From Arachis hypogaea (lineage: Eukaryota; Streptophyta; Magnoliopsida; Fabales; Fabaceae), in NCBI RefSeq assembly GCF_003086295.3, contig NC_092043.1:47582598-47646597 (forward strand): a stretch of DNA of 64,000 nt, given 5' to 3'. The number at the start of each line of letters is the position of its first letter. The stretch's first letter is position 1. Below the pieces are notes generated by a model. It saw nothing but the letters and a program-made list of their open reading frames with translations, made no database searches and was not told the origin of the DNA. This document shows, piece after piece, positions 1-12,660 of this stretch. Both the position numbers and the translations under genes were made by a program.

Positions 1-106
1 GCAACCGCTCTGCCGCCACCACCTCCGGCGCCAGATCGTGGCCTAAGAAAACGTAGCAGGATCATAAACAGCAACATCAACGAACCTGTAAAAGAAAACT
101 TGAAAA

Positions 107-748
107 TCAAATATCCTCAGCCTTGGACATGACGGAGAGCCGACTCGGTCTAGGTTCAAATCCCGCTCTCCTCCTCTGTTGGTGCGACGACGGACGAATA
201 AGCGCCGTGAGAGCACGTTTCACCCACTCGCCTTCAACTCCTCCGATCCGAACCAACGAGTTCTTCATAGCAGATCTGCGCATGTTAAGGTGATGATTTC
301 CTCCTCCGTGATGATGATTCCCTCCGCCGTTCGCGGCGGCGTTCTTGTGCAAACTACACCGGAATGATCCAGGATGTGACGTCGGCGAGCACATACATGA
401 TTTCTTCTGGATCGAGATCGGACGGTTACTCTTCGTTATTATTTGATTCGATATCGACCGGTTCGGTGAAATAGAACGCGCATCGATGGAGAACCGGACT
501 CCGGAAGACAACGGACCTGGACCGCACAAATTGACACGTGTTGGAGAAGCAGAACGGTGATGACTATGATGGTGGAAACTGGACGAAGGCGTTGAAAAGC
601 TAGAGCTAGTAGAAGACGCAAAAGCCGAAGAAGGCGTGGAGAACGGGGTCTTGGATGTGGTATATGAACAGAACCTACTAGAAGATGACGGTGAGAGCGA
701 CCGAAGAACTGGTCCACTCGATTTGGTTCTTGAAGATGTGTGAGCCAT
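107..748 (-). CDS. Serine-rich plant protein (single exon, 213 aa)
   Basis: Intronless ORF with ATG at 748-746 and stop at 109-107. The first ~70 residues are dominated by Ser, Thr and Pro with a His run (FHHHSHH). A central Cys-containing block, CMCSPTSHPGSFRCSLHK at about residues 118-135, is the conserved core I associate with small plant 'serine-rich protein-like' proteins such as the Arabidopsis At5g25280 group. It is followed by a Gly/His stretch, NMRRSAMKNSLVRIGG, and a basic C-terminus. No signal peptide or membrane segment is seen, and the biochemical role of the family is unknown to me. The ATG lies just behind an A-rich leader (poly-T at 751-766 on the + strand) and ~176 bases after a TATA box. 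An overlapping 153-aa frame on the same strand (439-900) lacks family motifs and is a shadow. Confidence 0.85.
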   Translation of the reverse strand: MAHTSSRTKSSGPVLRSLSPSSSSRFCSYTTSKTPFSTPSSAFASSTSSSFSTPSSSFHHHSHHRSASPTRVNLCGPGPLSSGVRFSIDARSISPNRSISNQIITKSNRPISIQKKSCMCSPTSHPGSFRCSLHKNAAANGGGNHHHGGGNHHLNMRRSAMKNSLVRIGGVEGEWVKRALTALIRPSSHQQRRRAGFEPRPSRLSVMSKAEDI

Positions 749-920
749 AATTTTTTTTTTTTTTTTGGGTTCAGAACAGAGATAGAACTTTGAAGAAAGA
801 GAAATCGGAATCTATGGAAAAGAAAGAATAGAGAGCGAAGAGAAGGTGTTTTTTCCCCTTTTTTTCTTGCAAGGTCCCCTTTGGGGCGTTGGTTCGGCAA
901 ACCTAGCGAGTCTCTGAGGG

Positions 921-934
921 TGGTTATATAGATG
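921..934 (-). promoter_or_regulatory. TATA box of the serine-rich protein gene
   Basis: Read on the minus strand the site is CTATATAACC, with the core TATATAA at 930-924. It lies ~176 bases before the ATG, leaving a ~145-base leader rich in pyrimidine and purine tracts and ending in an A-run just before the ATG. The start site itself is inferred. Confidence 0.6.
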
Positions 935-2832
935 GGAATGGTGAGAGCCTCTTGACCTAAGTTGGGTTAGTTAACTTAACCATGGTGGAATGTAGGTTAG
1001 GGTTAAGGATTCCAATCGGACGGGTATTACGGGTGCGGGTTGTGGACCTTGTGCGTTGTGGCAAGTGATGGAAAGGTAGAGCTGTTGGTTTAACAGCTTT
1101 ATTTCCTGGGAAACCGTAAAGGCTGCCACGTATGTGGGTTTTTTGGGGAAATGGTAGATTGTGAATGTACAATAATGCCCACTTCGTTTTGTCGGTATTG
1201 AACATGACCCCATGCAAAACCCATTCCCGTTCTGACTTTTTCAGTTTTTCTCTCTTTTGCTTTGTTGTGCCTGGATATTTTCCAAAAATGACTATCATGT
1301 CCCTCCCGCTTGCGGAATAAATACGTGGTAACCTTCCTAGTCCGCGCCGGTAGCTTCCACATAAAGAATTCTGAAATCAGAGTAAGATAAAGAAACTAAA
1401 AATCAGATATAAAAAAAATATAAATAAAAAAATTAATATTTTTATATTTTATTTAATGATAAATTAAAATATTATATTATTTATATTTTTTATTTAAAAA
1501 TATATATTAATAAAAAATATAATTTTAAAAAATTAATAAAATAAATTATATTTTTTGTTAATATTTTTTATTAAAATATCACAAAATATATTAATTTAAT
1601 ATATTTAAATATAATGTATCTCTGTCTATATTAAATATGCCAAATACAATTATATATTTCTGTATTATCTAAGTGTCTTGTGAAAAAACTCAGCCAAAGT
1701 TCTTTTTTGTTTCTTTTTCATTAATGTTTTCTCTAATCTTTGATATAGTATTAAAGATTTGTTTGAGGGAATTTTTAAGAAAATTTTTTTAAAAAATTTT
1801 ATAAAAAATAAAATTAATTTCATATTTATATATTTTATATAATTTTTTTAATTATTAATTATATTTGGATATATTAATATAAAAATATTTTTTATTTATT
1901 ATGTGAAAATATTTTTTTTAGAATAAATATATAAATTATAATTTTTGAAAATATTTTTTAGTGTTTTTATTTTTATTAATAAAAATTTATTAAATATATT
2001 AAAAAATACAAAATGTTTAAAAAATTTATTAAATTTAATGACACTTAAACAAGTATTAATAATATACTAATTAATGATAATAATAGTGATTTTCTGTTTT
2101 AATATTCTTAAATATTAAAATATGAAAATAATATGATTTTGCACCATACTTATGCAGGTAATCTATTGAATACTAATGAATTTGTTCAAATAGAAACATT
2201 TGTATATATCATTTAAAAAACTCAAGGAATATTTATCGATTGACAGAATATAAATAAGATTCTCCATCAAATTATATCCTTACATCAAAATTAACAAAAT
2301 TGTTACTACATATAATATACGTTTTACGTTGAAGGTATACCCATGTATAAGGTATAAGCATCTATAAGTCATTTTAAAATTTAAAAGCATTTAAAGTTTT
2401 AAATGCAAAATGTGTGACATCTGTTATATTATATTTAAGTGACAGGTTGGGTAACTACGACCTCAACCTTTCATATCTTCGAAATAATTGCGTTGCTAAA
2501 TAGTGTTTGGAACTTCTGTATTCAGAAAAGGAAATGGATTTTCATACTGAGTATACAATGTTAATGCTTTTATTGTTCAGGCCAATGGGGTAAATTCCAG
2601 ACCGAAAAATATCTATATTCTATATTATATGGATCATAAATTTGTTTAAAAAATATTTATTCTTCAAACTATTAAAAGATACTAATAAATGAATTGTAAC
2701 ATAAAAATGTTAAAAGCAAAATTAAAACAAATGTAAATACGTTGACCTAAAAATCTAAAACTATATATAAAAAAAAGTCACAAAAATAAAAGAAAATTGG
2801 AGAGTGTGATAAATTGTTGACCAACTTTATAA

Positions 2833-2985
2833 GGTGCATTTGGTACAAAAAATTAATTTGATCTTGTCTATAAAATAAATTCATGAAATTGACAAATAAA
2901 ATTAATTTCTCTTTTATCTATTATGAATAAAAGATTTTATTTCTAAATTAATTCAATTCTAGTTTCAGAGGATTCTAAACACACC
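2833..2985. mobile_element. Short MITE-like element
   Basis: The left end reads ggtgcatttggt and the right end, reverse complemented, reads ggtgtgtttagaatc. The inner arms (aattaatttgat against gaattgaattaattt) are imperfectly complementary. Length is about 150 bp. The 'gtgtttgg'-type ends resemble small hAT-related elements common in legumes. No coding capacity. Confidence 0.4.
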
Positions 2986-3286
2986 CGTTGTTATTAATGG
3001 GCAAAAAAAAAAAAGAATTTGATTGACAAGTGCTTATAATTTACACGGCCATGTATATTTAATTTTGCTTAATTACTTATTGCTTTTATATCAAGAACTA
3101 GCAAACAGAATAATCTTCATTTAGCATGAGTGTTTCAAGCTAAGAGAGAACATGTAAAGCAATATAATCTATTGCTTAACCCAATAGAAAGATACGAGAA
3201 ATAATGCCATAAGGATAAATAATATGCTCTTTCTAAAAATTGAATCTAATTAATCCGGCTTTCCTTGTATAAGAATAAGATCATAT

Positions 3287-3363
3287 ATGTATGTATGTAT
3301 GCGTGTGTGCGTGTGTGTGATAGATGAATAATTTTTTATTATATATATATATATATATATATA
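3287..3363. repeat. Compound microsatellite (TATG)n-(GT)n-(TA)n
   Basis: Four-base tatg units pass into interrupted gtgtgcgtgtgt, and after a short A/T stretch into an uninterrupted TA run of about 24 bases (3339-3363). Confidence 0.85.
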
Positions 3364-5780
3364 GTGACCTAATCTGAATAGTTTGGCCTAAGCTCTTCTT
3401 GAAACCCTTAAAAAGTGGGTAAAAATTAAGTTTGAAAAAATACAAATCAAGAATTGAGTTACCTCTTGAGTGATACCAATATTTATCTTTTACAATAAAT
3501 TTATTTTAATAATTTTTTTTCTCTTTACAACTATAATTGAAAAAAAATTAAGAAGATCTATTTGTTTCTTTATATTTTTGAAGAAGTCTGAGTTTATACG
3601 ATATGATATATTAATAATTATAGTTGTGGTTAATCAATTTGAGTTAATTTAGTGATTAATTCATTTATCTATTTAAATAAATGTTAGAATTTAAATTTTA
3701 TTTTGTATATATAAAAATTTATTGATTAGTGACAAATATTTAAATAGAATTTAGATATGCGATAAATTAAGTTCTTAATCTATCGAAATAGGAGATAGAT
3801 ACCAATACCATGCAGGAAAAAAACTATGCCTATAGGTATTAAAAAAAAGTAGTAGTGGTTAATATTCAGTTAACAATGGCATCAAAATAATAATAAGAGT
3901 TGAAAAAAGATGCAGCAACTTTTTCAGTTTTTAATAGGTTATGTTATTAGCTATACATTAAAAAGTCAGCAACTCAAACAGCGTAGTTTGAATTCAATTG
4001 GAGAATAGTAAAGTGTTGATGATGATTGAATGTATGACCTCAAATTTTAACTACAAGTAAGTGTGGGGGCCATGACCAAAAAAAATGTGTGACGGGTTTA
4101 TATAGTTATATTAGAGAATGATTCAAGGCTAATTCAATTTCGGTAGTCTTGGAATACAATTATTTAGATATTTGTTTTTTTATTTTTATTTTTATTTGTA
4201 TTAAATTTTATTAGTTCGTTATCTTTCACCTTGTCTCTGTTTGGATTTGAAATTTTCATTAGTATATTTGATTGAAAAGAAAATAAAATAGAATAAAAAA
4301 AATCGTTAACATTTCTTTATTGTTATTTGGTTGATGGAAAAAGTTGGAAGAAAATAATTAAGAATCGAGTAATTTTTGTCCTCGTGTCATAAAGATAATT
4401 TATTCTATTTATAGCTTGTATTTGGATGGTATAAATATTAAATTATTTTTAATAAATAAATTTTATTAATTTATGTGTGTGCGTAAATTCTAATAAATAT
4501 AGAGAATAAATTATGTGTTTTATGTGTGAAAATTTTTATAAACATGAGTATAAATTATTATAAATTAAATACTAATTTAGAATAATAATATTTACTTATC
4601 ATATAGTATTGCGATAAAAAAATATTATGAGCTAAATACTGGTTCAGAATAATAATTTTTTATGTATTTTGAAAAGAACTTAGATTGTGAAACCTCAACG
4701 GTAGTATTACACTATTACGTAGTAATGTGTTTCTATACAGCCTCTACGACTACTAGTAATGAACATCGAACAAAACCGCGGCTTTCGTGTTTTCTGTGGG
4801 CCAAATGAAAAAAGAAACAATTAAGTAGAATGAGAAAACATCCCAAACGGGGAAATTATTAATTTAATTTATTGAATTAGGTTGCATTATTTCAAGATTT
4901 TAACCAACAATACCTCAACTCCTTCAAGGTAAAAAGATATATTTTTGTTAAAAACAATGACCTAAAATTGACACCCTAACTTCCTGATCTTCCAAATGAA
5001 GTCTCTAACCAAATTTAAAAGTTTTAGTTCCTGATGAAAGTGTTTATTTAATCACTAAGTTCTAATTGTATTGCATTCAAAGGCTAAACATGATTCGTTG
5101 GGAAATTTTTTCTAGTAAGTAGAAAATCGTTAGAATATCTTTATATAGTTGTTGCCGTAAAATATATAGGCGTGAATCCTTCTTGCCGTAACTGTTTCTG
5201 CAATTGCTCATTAAAATTAAGGACATTCCTCTAATGAGTTTGAACAGTGAAAACCCATTTTCATTTAATTTTCTGCCGTAATTTCTTACTAATAGGGGGT
5301 AATTAAAGAGAAGGGTGGATTGTACATCTCAATAATCTTCTGTTGTCCTTCATGCAATTCATCTTTGTAAATGTATGATATTGGTGCAGTAATGTGGGGG
5401 CATTCTTATCCAAATCTACACCATCCAGGTTGGTTTTTGTATTTAGTATTTACTTTTAGCTCTTTGGTCCCACTGTCCTATACTCCTATAGTCCTATGTA
5501 CCAAATTAAAATAATTTAGATTTGGGCAGTGCCACTGGGCTTTCTATTTAGAAAGGTAGATAGATACATAGATGCAGTTATGTGATTAGTTGAAATATTG
5601 TACGTTCATCTGAACTAAACATCAAGGAAGCACCTAATTAATTACCTAAACCCACCTTTCCTTAAATCATCATCTTCTACGATTTTATGTAAAATATTAA
5701 ACTTGGAGGAAAACTGGATCTCTCTGATAATCTGTGTTCGTGCCACTATTTCGCAAGCCTAGGGGTTGACAAAAAAAAAT

Positions 5781-5932
5781 GTCAGAGATTATCAAAATTT
5801 ATTATTTTTAGTAATCAATATTTAAAAATATAAAATAAAATATATTGTTAGATTATTAAACTAAAAGATTAAACTAAAAAAATTAAATTTAAAATTAAAT
5901 AATAGTCTAAAATAATAAATTTTGATGCTTCC
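5781..5932. mobile_element. MITE, 'atcaaaatttatta' family (copy 1)
   Basis: Inverted ends are gattatcaaaatttattatt and, from the right, gaagcatcaaaatttattatt, with a second complementary pair further in (gttagattattaaac). A related copy sits in intron 8 of the membrane-protein gene (24230-24430). Non-coding, ~150 bp. Confidence 0.55.
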
Positions 5933-6499
5933 CAACACATTTTTGAGAGCTGAAATGCCCATTTCGCGTGCACCTTGAGCGAATTGATAATAGGCGCTAC
6001 AATCTGATATAAAATACTTAACTAAGATTGGGTTCACTTTGGTTTGCTGGAAAATAGAGAGAGTTAGGTTGATTCAATATGATACATAATATAATTAGGA
6101 GTATATTGCTTTTAATTAGTGTGAGTGTGATAATTTTTTGTTTTATTTTAAAATAACATTTTTAGACAAAGCCATACATATTAGAAAAAATAATAATAAA
6201 TAAATTTTTGATAATCCTTAATATTAGATGAGCTAACAATGTAGAAACAAAGAATTAGTCAAAATATCAATCGATTAAACCAAACCAAAATTAGTAGAAA
6301 TCGACAAATTTTTAAAATTTTAGAGATAGTACATTATTAAAATTGGATGTATTTTAAGTAATTTTTATTAAAATAATAAATGAAAATATTAACATTACGA
6401 ATAAAAATGTACAACATTTATACCGAAAAAAAGTGTACCAAATGATACAAAAATAATACTATAAGGGTCTTCATAATTATTTACATCATCTTCTTGGGC

Positions 6500-6835
6500 G
6501 TCTTTTTACTCTTGTACTGGTGTTACCGATGCAAATCACAATGAGCACCCTCTACCTTGCTGAAATGCTCTTTATCTCACAAGATCTTAGCACGAGCCGC
6601 TATGATGGCTTGTCTGGCCTCTTCTACAATTGACTCTCATTCGTCTAAGCAAGTAAACAGGGCTCGCATATGCTCCTCAGACTCATGTAGGTGTTGACAT
6701 TGATCATGTAGGCCTTGTGTGCGTGAGATTGTGGACTCGCTCACACAACTCCGTGATCATCTTTTAGAAAGGTGGAGGTGCATTGGTAGCTAATGTGGGA
6801 GATCCCGTCAAAGGGTTTGAGCTAATAGTGCTGAC
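6500..6835 (-). pseudogene. Degenerate coding-like block, possibly CACTA (En/Spm) ORF remnant
   Basis: This stretch is markedly richer in G+C than its surroundings. Translated on the minus strand it gives pieces rich in Glu, Arg, His and Leu separated by several in-frame stops and frame changes. It abuts the CACTA-like end at 6841, and such Gln/Glu-rich tails are typical of plant En/Spm-type accessory ORFs, which is why I suggest that origin. No catalytic motif is visible, so the assignment is weak. Confidence 0.25.
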
Positions 6836-6840
6836 CAATA

Positions 6841-8972
6841 CTACAAGAAAAATGTTAAATATTGTCGGATTTACTATCAGATTTAACGTCGGAAATTAGT
6901 AGTGAGTTTACTGACAAATTTACCGGCAGATTTGATAATAAATTCGTCAGATAAAAAATTTACTATCGGATTTTAATTTCCTACTTGGCACAATCATTAT
7001 TGTTGGATTTAGGAGGGAATTCGACGGTAAGGTAATTAAATGTGAAATGCACTGTTTTGGTCATAGGCTATGTGTTACCGGCGGATTTTTCCAACAATAA
7101 ATTCAACGGTAAAATTGACCCTAAATTTAAATTTGCGAACATTTTCCTTCCATTTCTATAACATCATTAACCTTCTCTCCCCTTTCTCTTTCTCTCTCGC
7201 CGTCAGTCTCACATTGCCATAATTTGCTGTCGTTTTGCCATCGTTGACAGCTTCCCACGATTTCATCCATTGTCGCTGTTAAGGAGCGTTCACATGGAGC
7301 TTGTTTCTGCCGTGGAGGAGCTTGTTTCTTCCTTGCAAGTTGCTGCCTCCGTTGTTAGCCGCCGCCGCCGCTTGCCTCCGTTAGCTGCGATGCTATCCTT
7401 CCTCCTTCATCCATGTATATTTTCTTAGCTTCCCTTCTTTCTTTTTTTGACATTATTGGAATTTATTAAACCCTAACCCTACACTTCTTTACCCTTTTTT
7501 TATCATGTTAATTAGTTGCTTGGTTTCTTTAGATTGTATTATGATTATGAATTTGTAGATTAATGATAAAATATTGATATTTACTATAGTTATTAGAGTC
7601 GGTGGTTCTTGATTAACAGTTTATTCCCTTGTCTTTTGGCGTGGTTAAATCGTTTTCATTCATAGCTTAGATAACTAGGAATTATGTACTAAAATGTTCT
7701 TTGTTTATTTTTGTCTATAGAATAACATTGTCAAAAAAAAGAACTAGGATCATCAAATGTATCTAATTCTAGCTCATCAAAAGATGAGCCTAATCAGAAA
7801 ATTTCAGGTTTGTGTTTTAGGTTTTTAGCAAGCTGATATACCCATATTACAGTGACTAATCAATCGTTTTGTTGATCAATTCATAAGCACTATGCTGACC
7901 TTATTATTAAGTATTTTATTTGTAGAATTCTCTTGTATAAAAGCTTCCTTATATACATGGCCTGCAATTAAATGAACAGTTAATATAATAAATGGAATCA
8001 TATACCACTAAGGGTAGATATAATGTGAAACAATAATAATAGTAACAAGTTTGTGTGGAGTAAAAATCATTTATTTGTGGGAGTTTTTTATGTTATCTAT
8101 TGACAACGGATTTTTTTTAACTTATTCATTGATAGATGTATATTTTATACTTCGATTTAAAATCCAGCATGTTGAATATTTGTATGAACCTACTATGGAT
8201 TAGTTTTTTTTTTTTTTTAATATTTGTTTTGTGGCTTGCTCTTTTGCCTTTGCATTGTGCTCTTTATTGTTGTGAGATTTGAATTTCTCATTGTGCTCTT
8301 TTTTTTGCTTTTGCATTGTGATTTAAATTTTTAATTGAGTTGCATTACTGAGCTAATGCTCTCTTATGACTGGTTTATTTAACTTATTTTAGTCTTAGTT
8401 TATTATCTTGATTTATATCTATAATTTTAATTTAAATTGATTTTCAAAATACAAGCAACACCTTTCGATTAATAGTCACTTATGCATTTTCTCATTGTCA
8501 TAGTTTATTAAATTTTTTTATTCTAATATGTTTCTTAAACTATATTACTAGGTAGTATACTATCAGAAATTACGTTATGAAGAATAAATAAAGGATCTTT
8601 TGAGGAAGAAAAATTACAAAGGAGCGGTATTCTTAGTGGAAGACCTTGAGACTGAAGATAAAATCCTTATTAGATATATTTAAAATTATATATTAAATTT
8701 TTTATTTTTTTAAAATTAATGTTTAAGTTTACCGTCAATTAAATCCGTCGGTAACTATCAATTTTATTATTAATAATAAATAATATATTACCGTTAAATT
8801 TATCGAAAAAATCCGATAGTAACAAGCTCTAAAAATTCGCCAATTAAAAATTTATATCCGCTAGTAATTAACAACGGACAAAAAAATTCACTGATAAATA
8901 ATTACCAGTGAAATTTATACCGTTTGATTTATTTTGCGCTAAATCTGTTAGTAAATCCGATAATATCTTGTA
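6841..8972. mobile_element. Non-autonomous CACTA-like element
   Basis: The left end is actacaagaaaaatg (6840 on), very close to the CACTA-type terminus CACTACAAGAAAA. The right end reads aatccgataatatcttgta (to ~8972), roughly its inverse. Behind both ends the words 'accgtcggattt', 'accggcggattt' and 'aatccgtcggtaa' recur in both orientations, like the sub-terminal repeats of En/Spm elements. The interior holds a C/T-rich, GC-richer segment (7140-7440) and AT-rich filler but no long ORF. Boundaries are approximate because the terminal CACTA is damaged. Confidence 0.55.
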
Positions 8973-9118
8973 AAACAAGATGGATCATTTACTATAAATG
9001 TTGTTCTTATATATATGGCTTTCCACATGTTTATTCGAGCCATACCATATTTGGATCCACTTGCATAAAAAGGTTCAACTCATGCCCTCCCTTCACACTT
9101 TGCTGGAATTGCTAGGTC

Positions 9119-9480
9119 CTAGCCTAAGTGGTCAACTATACATGTGGAATGCTTCAAAAGGGGATGGGGACAGAGATGACAGAAGAAGAAAATGAAAGGA
9201 TGAAGGAGGTTGCAAATAGTAGAACGATGACGAAATGGGGGCTGGGGTGTGATGGTAACGGGAAATGACGACGAACCAATGGAAGTAGTGGGATGGCAAA
9301 AGGAGTGGAGGAGATCGAGAAAGGAAGATGGTGAGGGAAAGGGGGCGCTGCGCATAAACGAAGGAGGGGCTTCAAATTTGAATTTAGTTAAACATTATGC
9401 CGAATTTAAATAGTTTGTTTTTTATCTGCATTATTGTTGAAAATTCTAACGCAAAATTCAATGGTGATGTTCACACTAAT
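9119..9480. other. GC-richer segment between CACTA-like repeats
   Basis: A G/A-rich block (9150-9370) whose apparent 65-78 aa frames are low-complexity and unlike any family I know. Its flanks carry the same 'caacggtaa/ttcgatggtaa' words as the neighbouring CACTA-like element, so it is probably the interior of another defective element of that class. Confidence 0.35.
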
Positions 9481-9960
9481 TAAGTTTTCGATTGGCGCCA
9501 AATTTTGTTAGGGATTTACCGTTGACTTTTCATATATTTGACGTTAATCAGATCTTAAATTCAATTTTCAAATGGTTACTCATACGTCACCACATACCTC
9601 GACCATCCAAAAACCTCGGAACGTTAATAGATAAGATCGGACCCACTTATTTGAAAATAAGAAACGTGCTCGGCAAATATGATCACCGAAATAGAATACG
9701 ATAATCGACCTACAGACTCGGACTTATCCACAACAAACGGTTAAAACAATGTCTATAAAGCCGAACTAATATCCTCGACTAAAGGGCAGGTTCCATTCTC
9801 AGTCTTCATATTTACTTAATTACTCTCATTCGATATTACCACTAACTTGAGTGTCGGAGTATCTTTTGTAGGTATTTTCGTCGCGGTGTTTGACCACGAC
9901 CGACATATAGCTCTTCCTCTCCGCCTGTAATCTCTTCGGAATTGCTGAAGCTCGGTCACC
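9480..9960. mobile_element. Ty3/gypsy-type LTR fragment
   Basis: Contains acttgagtgtcggagtatct followed by tttgtaggta at 9846-9881. This closely matches a word common to LTRs of legume Ty3/gypsy elements ('cttgagcgtcggagt...tttgcaggt'). The segment sits between CACTA-like repeat words (9960-10076 resumes with 'accatcggaatttttt'), suggesting an old insertion. No internal domain or second LTR is present. Confidence 0.4.
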
Positions 9961-10076
9961 CCAGTACTTGGACGAATCAGTTACCATCGGAATTTTTTAC
10001 AATAAATTCGATGGTAATTATTGTTGGATATTTTTGACAAAAATACGATAATAATAAATACGTTTCTGATATAGTA
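9960..10076. mobile_element. Terminal fragment of a CACTA-like or related TIR element
   Basis: Carries accatcggaattttttaca and cgatggtaattattgttgga, variants of the repeat words in 6841-8972. It ends near ctgatatagta at ~10074. It may be the right end of the element begun upstream. Confidence 0.35.
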
Positions 10077-10718
10077 TCACAAGAAAAAATTATTGTCCAT
10101 ATTACAACTTTAATTGTTAATTCATACAAATAATTTGTAGTTCGAATTTCAAAATTTTTAAGCCGATAAAAGAGTTGTACTTTTTAAATAGAAAAGAAAA
10201 TTATGGGAGAAAAAGGGGGTGAAGATTCACCCATGACCAAAACCCTAATAACAACAGTAATATCTTTCTTCATTTATTGGTGAAATAAGAAATAGTTACA
10301 CCATCGCGATTTCATTATTTATTTGCGTTATCAACAAGTGAAAACCAAAGTTGAAAGCAGCATTCTTTAATTTGTCATACCCTACCATTTGATATTAAGG
10401 TGCTTTAAGCATAATTAGTATTATAAAGGTGGTTGACAGCTTTTACCTTAAATAATTGATAGAAAACCTGATGTTGCAAAGAAGCTATAACATATAAATG
10501 AGTTTTATTGCTCTTTACATTTGTTGTGTCCTCAACCATATTTTCAAAGGCGACATGCATTCTAGACTCAAAAAAAAAAAATTGGATTTTAATTTTTTAT
10601 TCGCAGACATTTAAATTTTCGAAGATTTAAAAATACATCTAAGTGCTTGACCTTTTCAAAACCTAGACATATTAATCCCTCATATTCAGTGACGGATCCA
10701 GAAAATTTTGATAGTGAG

Positions 10719-10723
<5 letters not shown>

Positions 10724-10770
<47 letters not shown>
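10724..10770. repeat. (TA)n microsatellite
   Basis: Uninterrupted TA run of about 47 bases near the left end of the hAT-like element. Confidence 0.95.
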
Positions 10771-10773
<3 letters not shown>

Positions 10774-11000
10774 ATTTTTATAATAAAAATATTATGTGTA
10801 CATAAAAATTAGTAATCAAATTATTTATTAATCATTATGTATTCGTACATAAATATATGTATTGTTTAATTTATTTTTATTGTGTATTTTTTATTTCAAT
10901 ATATATACACAAGTAGTTATTTTCAATGTAAATATAATATGATTAGTTTTTATAATATCTAATTTTATAAATTAAAATACTAAAATAATCATTTATAAAT

Positions 11001-11369
11001 AGGGTAAAGTATATTTTTTGTCCTTAAAGTTTGATAAAAATTTTAAAAATATTCCTAAATTTTATTTTGCTTCAATTTTGTCCTAGAAGTTTTTGATTTG
11101 CAGCAAATATACCCATGACGGTTAATTTTTCAAAAAATTTAAGATCGATTTAACAACAATTTCATAAAAATAACCCCTCAACACAAGCAAATCAAGCATA
11201 ATTTTCATGCATTATTGTTCTATTGGTCTTAAATTTTTTGAAAATTTAGCCTCCAATGGTATATTTGATGCAAATCGAAAACTTTTGGAACAAAATTGAA
11301 ACAAAATAAAATTTTGGAGTATTTTAAAAACTTTTGCCAAACTTTCGAGACAAAAAATATATTTTATCC
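11001..11369. mobile_element. MITE nested in the hAT-like element
   Basis: The left arm agggtaaagtatattttttg continues with high complementarity for about 100 bases. The right end reverse complements to ggataaaatatattttttgt followed by matching words (ttttattttg...tcaattttgt, ttttcgatttgca). The 8-bp ttataaat directly flanks both sides (10993-11000 and 11370-11377). Non-coding fold-back element of ~370 bp. Confidence 0.75.
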
Positions 11370-11398
11370 TTATAAATATCTGTCTTTTTATATAGGAT

Positions 11399-11545
11399 AA
11401 TGCTACATATTCATATTTTTTTGTTAACTAAGTCCAATCAAATTTGTCTAAGACAACAAAAATCAGTTATGACTAATATTATTTTAAGTTTTATTGTTTA
11501 ACTTGGTTAGACTTAGTTCATAAAAAGACTTGGATATGTAGTATT
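11399..11545. mobile_element. Small fold-back MITE
   Basis: Left arm aatgctacatattcatattt and, from the right, aatactacatatccaagtct, followed by aactaagtccaatc against gaactaagtctaacc. About 147 bp, non-coding, within the hAT-like element. Confidence 0.55.
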
Positions 11546-11949
11546 TTTTTTTACATATATATAAGTAAATACTTATTTAAAAATTTACTTTTTATACAAT
11601 TAGAAGTCAATTCTTATTGAGATTCTTAGTTGAAAAAGTTCTTTTAATTAATATAGTTTTAAAAAAAATTAAAACTAATATACAAAAAGATAAATAACAC
11701 TCTTTCGAGTTGATTTCTAAGAAAAAACACAAAGTTCATTTAAATTGAGAATTGATCATTCTAATGACATTTAATATAAAATTTTTAAATTGACAATGAA
11801 GTACCAAAAGTTGAGTAAAAAATTATTGTGGGTCAAATTTAATAATTTAATGGGGCAAATAAATATTATTATCATATACTACTCAAAAAAATTTTAAATC
11901 ATAGTGGGGCGATTGCCCCCACACTCGTATACATACATCCGTCCTTGTT

Positions 11950-12599
11950 CATATTCACTTGAGTTTGTCGAACCCAACAAAAAAATCAAACATGATTCTC
12001 ATTGTACTTACTTGATTGATACGTATGCATACGTGAGAGTGTTTTTAAAATGGAATAAACTAAACTCAAAGATTGATGTGTTCAAATTTTAAAGAGATCA
12101 TAAATTTAAATGTATTTTTAAATTTTTAAGTACTTAAATATTCATAAACCAAAAATCACGGATTGATTTGTTATTCACTACAAAAAATGAAGGAGAAAAT
12201 AATTGTTAATTGTTGATGCGTTTTAGTACATGTATGAGACAAATTTATGTGAACTAAATTTTATTTTTAGAAATTTCCATGCATGTATGTCCACAAAAAT
12301 TGGGGGAATATTGTGATGGATCATAGAATAATGCATTAATAATAAAGAAAGACATACATACAGCTGTGATGATAGTATAAATGGGATTTGAAATACAACA
12401 GGAATTGTCAAATAAAGTCGGCTGTTTTTAGTTTGAAGGGATAATAATTGAGAGTGATTGATTGTTGACCTAATTAACAATAATGATAATAACAACCCAA
12501 CTTTATTATTGGAGCCTTCTTTTTTTATTTAGTTTCGTGTATTATTATTCATTAATAATCTATAGTTCCCAAACAGTTTCATTACACAAGCTATAAACG

Positions 12600-12660
<61 letters not shown>

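Larger units (their letters stand above)
1380..6480. other. AT-rich intergenic DNA without recognisable genes
   Basis: Mostly A/T-rich spacer with many stop codons in all frames. The only structures I can support are a short TIR element (2833-2985), a compound microsatellite (3287-3363) and a MITE (5781-5932). The 60-aa frame at 3470-3652 is low-complexity chance coding. Confidence 0.6.
10687..11947. mobile_element. hAT-like element with nested insertions
   Basis: Left end cagtgacggatccag (10687) and right end, reverse complemented, caaggacggatgtatg (to 11947). This is the 'CAGTG.CGGAT' terminus typical of a widespread plant hAT-type family, and the right end is preceded by the familiar ggggcgattgccccc word. 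Flanking 8-bp sequences ctcatatt and ttcatatt match at 7 of 8, fitting the 8-bp duplication of hAT transposition. Inside are a TA microsatellite and two other small elements (11001-11369 and 11399-11545). No transposase ORF remains. Confidence 0.6.

Noticed and set aside
439..900. 153-aa minus-strand ORF overlapping the serine-rich gene
   Set aside because: It overlaps the serine-rich gene in another frame, runs through its leader and TATA-proximal region, and lacks the conserved SPTSHPGSFRC block.
957..1362. Several 80-113 aa minus-strand ORFs upstream of the first gene
   Set aside because: They overlap each other in different frames, show no family motif, and lie in the promoter region of the serine-rich gene.
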